DNA of 64,000 nt from Dryomyza anilis (Eukaryota > Arthropoda > Insecta > Diptera > Dryomyzidae), in contig OX638130.1 in NCBI GenBank assembly GCA_951804985.1, forward strand, positions 128,787,593-128,851,592, written 5' to 3'. The notes below the pieces were generated by a model. The model saw nothing but the letters and a program-made list of their open reading frames with translations. It was not told the DNA's origin and did no database searches. The position numbers and the translations under genes were made by a program. Of the stretch, positions 58,853 through 64,000 are shown in pieces. Positions within the stretch are counted from its first letter, which is position 1. The number at the start of each line of letters is the position of its first letter.

Positions 58853-60690
58853 TAGTAAATTAATATATTACAAAACAATTAACTAATTTATACATGTCGT
58901 GTAAGCATTTTATAAGAAACAATAAATGGAGATAAATGTTCTTATAAATCATGTATTATACGCATAAATGTTGCAAAAACTATTCATGATCTCCAGCAAA
59001 GAATAAGTTATCATAATGATTTGTTATGATTACACTACACAACAGCCATTCTGCGCAGCATTCAAGACTATTTTTGTATTATGTAAAATGACTCCCTGAT
59101 TCCAAAGATATGGTTCAAAAATGCTTCTTTGGGTAGGTTCACAAAATATCGGCCAATAACTTTTGAACCGAGCTTTTAAGAAGGGGGTACATATTTTTGT
59201 AAATATCTCGCGTTTCAAATAAGTCACATTATCAAAAGTTATATCAAATAAAAGGTTACAATAAACATTTCTTACAACATTTTTAAATTCATTTACTAGT
59301 TTAGGAGAACTCGATAGAATATCTTGAAAAAAGTATTTTTTCGACAAAAATTTTAATTAAAAAATGCATTTGAAAATTGGAAAAATCGAGAAAGTAAGAT
59401 GATGCACAGTTTGTAATATTTCAAAACTAGTCCACACTCTTTCAAAGAAGTTGAGCTATTAATGACAGAAATGTATGAGTAACATTTATGGATAAAATAA
59501 ATTATGTGAAAGCATTTTAATTGATTGCCAAACAAATAGGCATAAAAATATAAAAGAAAAATGTGGGCCAATGACGCCAATTTTTTGAGCACATATTGAT
59601 AGATGATTGTTTGTAACTAATTTTAAATTTTATTACTTTATCTTGAATAGTTTACGAGATATGGGATCATAAAAAGTAAACCAATATCTTGTATTGGATG
59701 TAGTTGAGTGCGTTGACTAATTTGACACATTTTCGAACTTCAATTACTTTTCTATTAAAATATATTAAAAAAATACATAGTATAATCTGTAACCCATGGG
59801 TGGAGGGTATAAAAACACAAAATGTGATTTCTTTAGTTTACACCCAATTCTAATGCTTTATATGAATTTTTTCTGACCTCAAATTGTATCCATAGATTTA
59901 TTTTATTTATACGTCGTTTTCTTTAAAAAGATGCAGACTAATTTAGGAATATCACAGACTGTGAATCATATTGCTTTTTAGATTTTTGCTAATTTCTTAA
60001 ATGCATCTTTGATTTAAATTTTTGTCGAAAAAAATTAAATTTTTCGAGTTCTTCTATCGAATTCTCTCAAACCAGTAAACCAATTTCAAAATGTTGTGAG
60101 AATTGTTTTTTGGATTTTAAATTATCTTTTAAATAGTATTAAATTTGATCAAACTAGTTTTTTAAAACGAGAAATATTTGCAAAAATATGTGACCACCTT
60201 TTTGAATGCTCGGTTCAAAATTTATTGGCCGATATCTCGTAAACCTATGCATAGAATTTTTTTTATTAATATATTCGAATTCTGCGGGTCATTGCCAATA
60301 ATAAAAAAATAGTGCCATTTACTGCGCGCCCTTTTATATCATTTTGTTGTGTAGTGTTATTAATATAATTTCTAAAATTTATCAATCCCATTCATAATAA
60401 ATACATAGTAATTTTCAGTTTTTTATGCATGAAATTTGAATTTTATTTTTGTATTATACATAATTCATGAATATAACTCATAAATAAATTAGAAAAAAAA
60501 TATCAATAAACAATTTTTTACGTGTAAAAATTTACTTCTTGAGAACCTTACATATCGCAAAAAATGAACGACAAAAATGAATATTGTGATTTAAATTTTG
60601 TTTGTTGAACAACATTCTTCAATTTGATGTACATGTATTTTGAACTTTTGCAGTCATTCATCAAACACATTAGGGTTTTTTAGTGATCAA
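58853..60690. mobile_element. family C element, copy 3, interrupted
   Basis: 58853-58921 (AACTAATTTATACATGTCG, GTAAGCATTTTATAAGAAAC) and about 60530-60690 (CTTCTTGAGAACC, CGCAAAAAATGAACGAC, ACATTCTTCAATTTGATGTA, ATGTATTTT) match consecutive parts of the copies at 29.8 and 39.0 kb. They are split by about 1.6 kb that includes the CACTA-ended element and further palindromic sequence. Confidence 0.6.
59033..60356. mobile_element. 1324-bp CACTA-ended element with long inverted repeats, TTA duplication
   Basis: The ends CACTACACAACA and TGTTGTGTAGTG are perfect 12-bp inverted repeats, flanked by TTA on both sides (59030-59032, 60357-60359). CACTA termini with a 3-bp duplication are the mark of the CACTA/EnSpm (CMC) superfamily. 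The subterminal regions form inverted arms of about 300 bp: TATCGGCCAATAA with TTGAACCGAGC at 59147-59176 recurs inverted at 60202-60235, and TTTTTCGACAAAAATTT at 59336 recurs inverted at 60023. The centre (59560-59815) contains a diverged family A-like piece ending GGGTGGAGGGTATAAAAAC. No transposase. Confidence 0.75.
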
Positions 60691-61537
60691 TATTACGAAT
60701 TGTTATGGTCCCATGAATATTGTATTCCCCGAGCGCGATGTATTCACAAAAGTTAATCTTTATTTCGTTTTAATCTAATAACTTTACTGTCACTCAGTCA
60801 TTCAACGCTGTTTTATTACATTCGCACTTATGTCACTCATATGCCACTCTATGCCGCTTTCTTTTTTTTTATTTCTTACATTTTCTACTACTTTTTATAA
60901 TACTTATGTCACTTATTATCTCTTGTTTAATACAACTGCTGCTTCATGGAAATTTTCATTTAATATATGCCGTGGTATATAATTTCATTAATTTTGTGGC
61001 AGTAAAAATTATCAAAAGAAAAGGAATATAAAAAATAATAAAATATCAGAGAAGTTGTTTTTATTTTTTGTATCTGTACTTTTTAGAAATTGCCCAAATA
61101 AATAACTCTAAAACTTAGTTAAAGATAAAGCATCCAAAGTCTCTGCAAAGTTTTCGAATTTTTTTAATCCAATTATTCCACGTTTTTCTTGGTTTTGTGT
61201 CGAAGATAAATTGTTCTATATTTGAAAGATTTACGAAGCCAACCACTTGCTTTGATTGACACGCCAAAGTGTTGAGTGACGCAAGGATATTGAAATCCTT
61301 GCAATTCTATTTGATAAATAAGTAAAGAAAATTATGTAATTTTGCTATTATGCAAATTAAACGAAATCCTTGAGCAGGAGTCTGCCATAAATTTCTAAAT
61401 GTTTCCTAATATTATTTATTATTTGTTGCCCCAAGATAAATGCTCAACGGCAACAGATTTATTTCCATATGCATCACATACAGATGTGGTAAATATATTC
61501 GTTTCAATGTGTTTTTATTTGTTTGTAGCCAACTTAC
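60691..61537. other. intron 3, part next to exon 3
   Basis: AT-rich; no repeat or gene recognised. Confidence 0.45.
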
Positions 61538-61582
61538 CAGTTTTAGCCAAATGTTTGTGATGAGCAGTTGATTCTTCTCGTC
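61538..61582 (-). CDS. nAChRalpha7: nAChR alpha7-like exon 3 (45 bp, intact)
   Basis: The 45-bp block translates to 15 residues, DEKNQLLITNIWLKL. This is the short third coding exon typical of insect alpha5/6/7 subunits, lying between the FGLTLxQIIDV segment and the EWND segment of the ligand-binding domain. It is flanked by a canonical acceptor (CTTCTTTGCAG) and donor (GTAAGTTGG) on the minus strand, and both junctions are phase 0. It shows no defect. The only difference I notice from the fly protein as I remember it is a conservative Leu-to-Ile change. The preceding exon, carrying the start of the mature protein, was not found between 61583 and 64000 and probably lies outside the window. 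Confidence 0.88.
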
Positions 61583-64000
61583 CTGCAAAGAAGCAGAGCA
61601 AAGTGGAAAATGAGTTCGATTTATTGCCGCATCGGAATTGAAATTGAATTCTTTCTAAATTATGTATTTATTTGCAATTTATTTTGTGCTCTGCTTGTAC
61701 AGATTGACATATTTATGACTTTGGCAATAATTTATGTTAGATGTGTAATTGAAAAAAGAAAGTCTTCTTAATTCACTTTAAGGTTCCTATAAAATAAGTG
61801 ATATTTTTAATTATAATTTTTACTTTTTATATTTACAGCCTGCTTAAAATCTAAAAACATTTTGTTATTTATTCTATGCAATCAAAACCTTTGAATTGCT
61901 TTCCATTGGACCTTATTTTCACGTTCATTGATTTTCGAATTAATTAAAAATTTTCATAGAAATTGCGATATAAAACAGCCGCACGCGGCTGCAATTAAAT
62001 ACAGACAAAATATCGCGAATACATTGCATATTTTGTGGCGCATTGCGTTGCACTCAAAACCGTGAAAACCATGCAGACTCCCTTCGGTTTCGACATGAAC
62101 AACGATGCTTCAGGAAAACACAAAAACCTCAAACATCGATATGCTGTGTCTGTTTTGAATAACATTAGCGCAATAGTGTTAAATTTAATTAATTGTTAAC
62201 CTGCTTTGATAATTAAAACCATGTGAGGTTTCTGTATTTTTGCTAAAATTTAGGGAAAAGATTTACAGTAAAATGGATACAATCTGTCGGACTATTCTGG
62301 ACCCTTTTTTTTAGTTTAATTGTCGAATTCCGCTTACTTGAATATTTTATTTATTTATTTTAATTTGTATTATTAAAACTTTAAATGGCCAATATACTAT
62401 TACAAGGCAAATGTTTTATGTGTTTATAATATTGGTCCCATCATCATGTTATTTGTTTTATTTTATTTTAACCCTAACCTTTAGGTACTTCGAACTATAT
62501 ACCTCAACCTGTATTTATATGTTATACTATTAACATACTATACTATGTTATACTATAAACCAATGCAAAATCTTCGACCGTTACCTTCACATTTTCCAGC
62601 AGAATACACGATCCTATGTTACGTTGTACGTTTTTAAACTTGGCCTATATGTATATCTATAAATTAAACACAAATACTTGGAAATGTACCTTCACCTCTG
62701 AACACACCAATATCTATATCTTTTTGTAACTTTGCCTTAATTTTTTTTATTTTTTTATTTTAACTTTACCTTTCCAGCCATATATAAATGTTTAGCTTTA
62801 CCTTTACCCATAACATTTTATTTATACCTTTAACTACATCTTTTCCTCAAATCCAACTAAATTTTCAACTAACCCTTTATTTATACCCACGACATCCTTG
62901 ACTCCTTCGCTTTTTGGTCTCTGGTTAAAACTTTTAATTTCGTAAATTATTTATTTTGTGCGCCGTTAAATTATTGCAGGACACCATATGTTTTGCTGGT
63001 TATTGTTTGTTTAGCCCTTCGGTTGTCAAAGCCCTTCATAGCCAAATCATTGACCGCAAATATTTGCGCCAAAGTGTTCCCAAAATTCGGATGCTTTGTT
63101 ATTTTTGTGTCCGGGTTATTTTAATTTGCGCATATTTTCAGCTAAAACTTTGGATGCCTCCCATTGCGTTATTTTGTCCGTCTGTCAGTCAGTATGCCCG
63201 ATGTATGTTTTTCTGTGTTTGCTGTATATTTTAATTGCTGCTATCGAAATAATTTTGATTGTTCTGCAGCATCAGGCAGCAAAACTACAACCAGTATATT
63301 TCAAAAAACATTTTATTTTTTCTTCTTCTGTTTCGTATTGCAATTTTAACTAATTGCGATTTCATAGTGGTTCTAATTAGGATAAATGTGTGTCTGTCTG
63401 TCTGTCTGCCTGAGATGAATAGCATAGTTTTGAATTTATTTAAAATTTGCAAAATTAGTTTGCGGCGATGTCAGCGCACGTTTGTATAAATCAACCACAG
63501 CATTTTATTAGTTTATCAAAAACATATTGTTTGGCATATATATCTGCTAATTAAATGAGGCATAAACTCATGTAGACAATTTGCATATAAACTGATCAAT
63601 TCAATTGTGGATTGTTCAAGTATTATTTCCTTCGGATTTCAAAAGGCAATAATATTAGTTAAGTAGTCAATTTCCGAAGCCATCAAATTTAAATAAAACC
63701 CAATCATACGATATGTCAACGATGCATTGTAGCAACTGAATTAAAAGGGATCCTTTGAGTGCTGACAAATATCAAAAACTACAAAATAAAATGATGACAA
63801 AAGTTAAGCACGTCATAATCATTACGGTGACGATGAAACACGATATGGTTGTGTGAATTGTGCTGCTGATTGTTGCTGCCTCAATAAAGCCCTTTCGATT
63901 TCGGGTCACACCTATCGCACGGTGACACGAATTGTGACATTTACTATAATCGCTGCTGTGCGTATATGTCACACGGCCACAGTACAATTCACGAAATCAG
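61583..64000. other. intron 2 (presumed), no exon found
   Basis: I looked on the minus strand for the preceding receptor exon (ERPV, NES, FGLTL, QIIDV) and did not find it. 62450-62890 is pyrimidine-rich on the plus strand (CCTTTACC, TATACC words). Overlapping frames at 62956-63489 show no motif. 63390-63408 is a short GTCTGTCTGTCTG run. Confidence 0.4.

Larger units (their letters stand above)
27634..61582 (-). other. nAChRalpha7: nicotinic acetylcholine receptor alpha (alpha7-like) gene body, exons 3-6 and introns
   Basis: Four separate blocks on the minus strand translate, in the right order and the right splice phases, to consecutive parts of the extracellular ligand-binding domain of an insect nicotinic receptor subunit of the alpha5/6/7 group. 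Subunits of this group form pentameric acetylcholine-gated cation channels in the neuronal plasma membrane. Phase agreement is specific: exon 4 ends with AG, exon 5 begins with C to complete a Ser codon, and exons 3 and 5 end in phase 0. Introns are about 8.5, 6.8 and 18.2 kb. The N-terminal exons would lie past the right edge of the window, and I could not find the exon that follows exon 6. Three of the four exons carry lesions, so this may be a pseudogene or a poorly assembled allele. The alpha7 assignment rests on residues such as RIPPHRLW and NVVVRNNG, recalled from family knowledge; alpha5 is the main alternative. Confidence 0.8.

Noticed and set aside
59030..59347. 105-codon minus frame as a transposase piece of the CACTA-ended element
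   Set aside because: It lies entirely in the inverted-repeat arm and its mirror copy encodes nothing similar.

Overview
This is a eukaryotic nuclear window of about 70% A+T, and it reads like the genome of a higher (brachyceran) fly. Protein-coding sequence is very sparse, introns are large and repeats are dense. I see no prokaryotic operons, CRISPR arrays or rRNA genes.

The one gene I can identify runs on the minus strand through most of the window. It is a nicotinic acetylcholine receptor alpha subunit of the alpha5/6/7 group, closest to Drosophila nAChRalpha7 from memory. Four consecutive exons are visible, numbered as in the Drosophila alpha6/alpha7 genes: exon 3 (61582-61538), exon 4 (about 52990-52911), exon 5 (46078-45898) and exon 6 (27708-27634). 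They are separated by introns of about 8.5, 6.8 and 18.2 kb. The signal peptide and exon 2 would lie beyond position 64000. The rest of the ligand-binding domain and the membrane segments would lie before position 1 or beyond recognition. Exon 3 is clean. Exon 4 lacks a recognisable 5' end and acceptor. Exon 5 has an in-frame TAG in place of an invariant Trp codon, and Cys in place of the Trp of the WFPFD motif. Exon 6 is one base short, which shifts the frame. Either this copy is decaying, or the assembly is inaccurate here, or (for the TAG only) RNA editing restores the codon.

The introns are a mosaic of mobile elements: three copies of family A and two of family B, which are 0.75-1.1 kb elements carrying TATACCCTACAC ends and CAGA/GTCTGTCC arrays; four copies of family D, Helitron-like elements with internal 15-bp repeats; two solo LTRs; a broken mariner-type transposase gene and a foldback derivative of the same family; a CACTA-ended long-inverted-repeat element nested inside a family C copy; several MITEs, two of them with clear 8-bp target duplications; and two tRNA-derived SINE families. 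Tandem repeats include a 19-bp minisatellite present in both orientations (2.3 and 8.2 kb) and a 138-bp satellite that keeps an open reading frame (36.3-37.1 kb).

A small cysteine-rich secreted-peptide ORF (31308-31520) inside the large intron is the only other candidate gene, and it is tentative. The remaining sequence is AT-rich intronic DNA in which I see nothing specific. Coordinates of repeat edges are approximate unless a target duplication is given.
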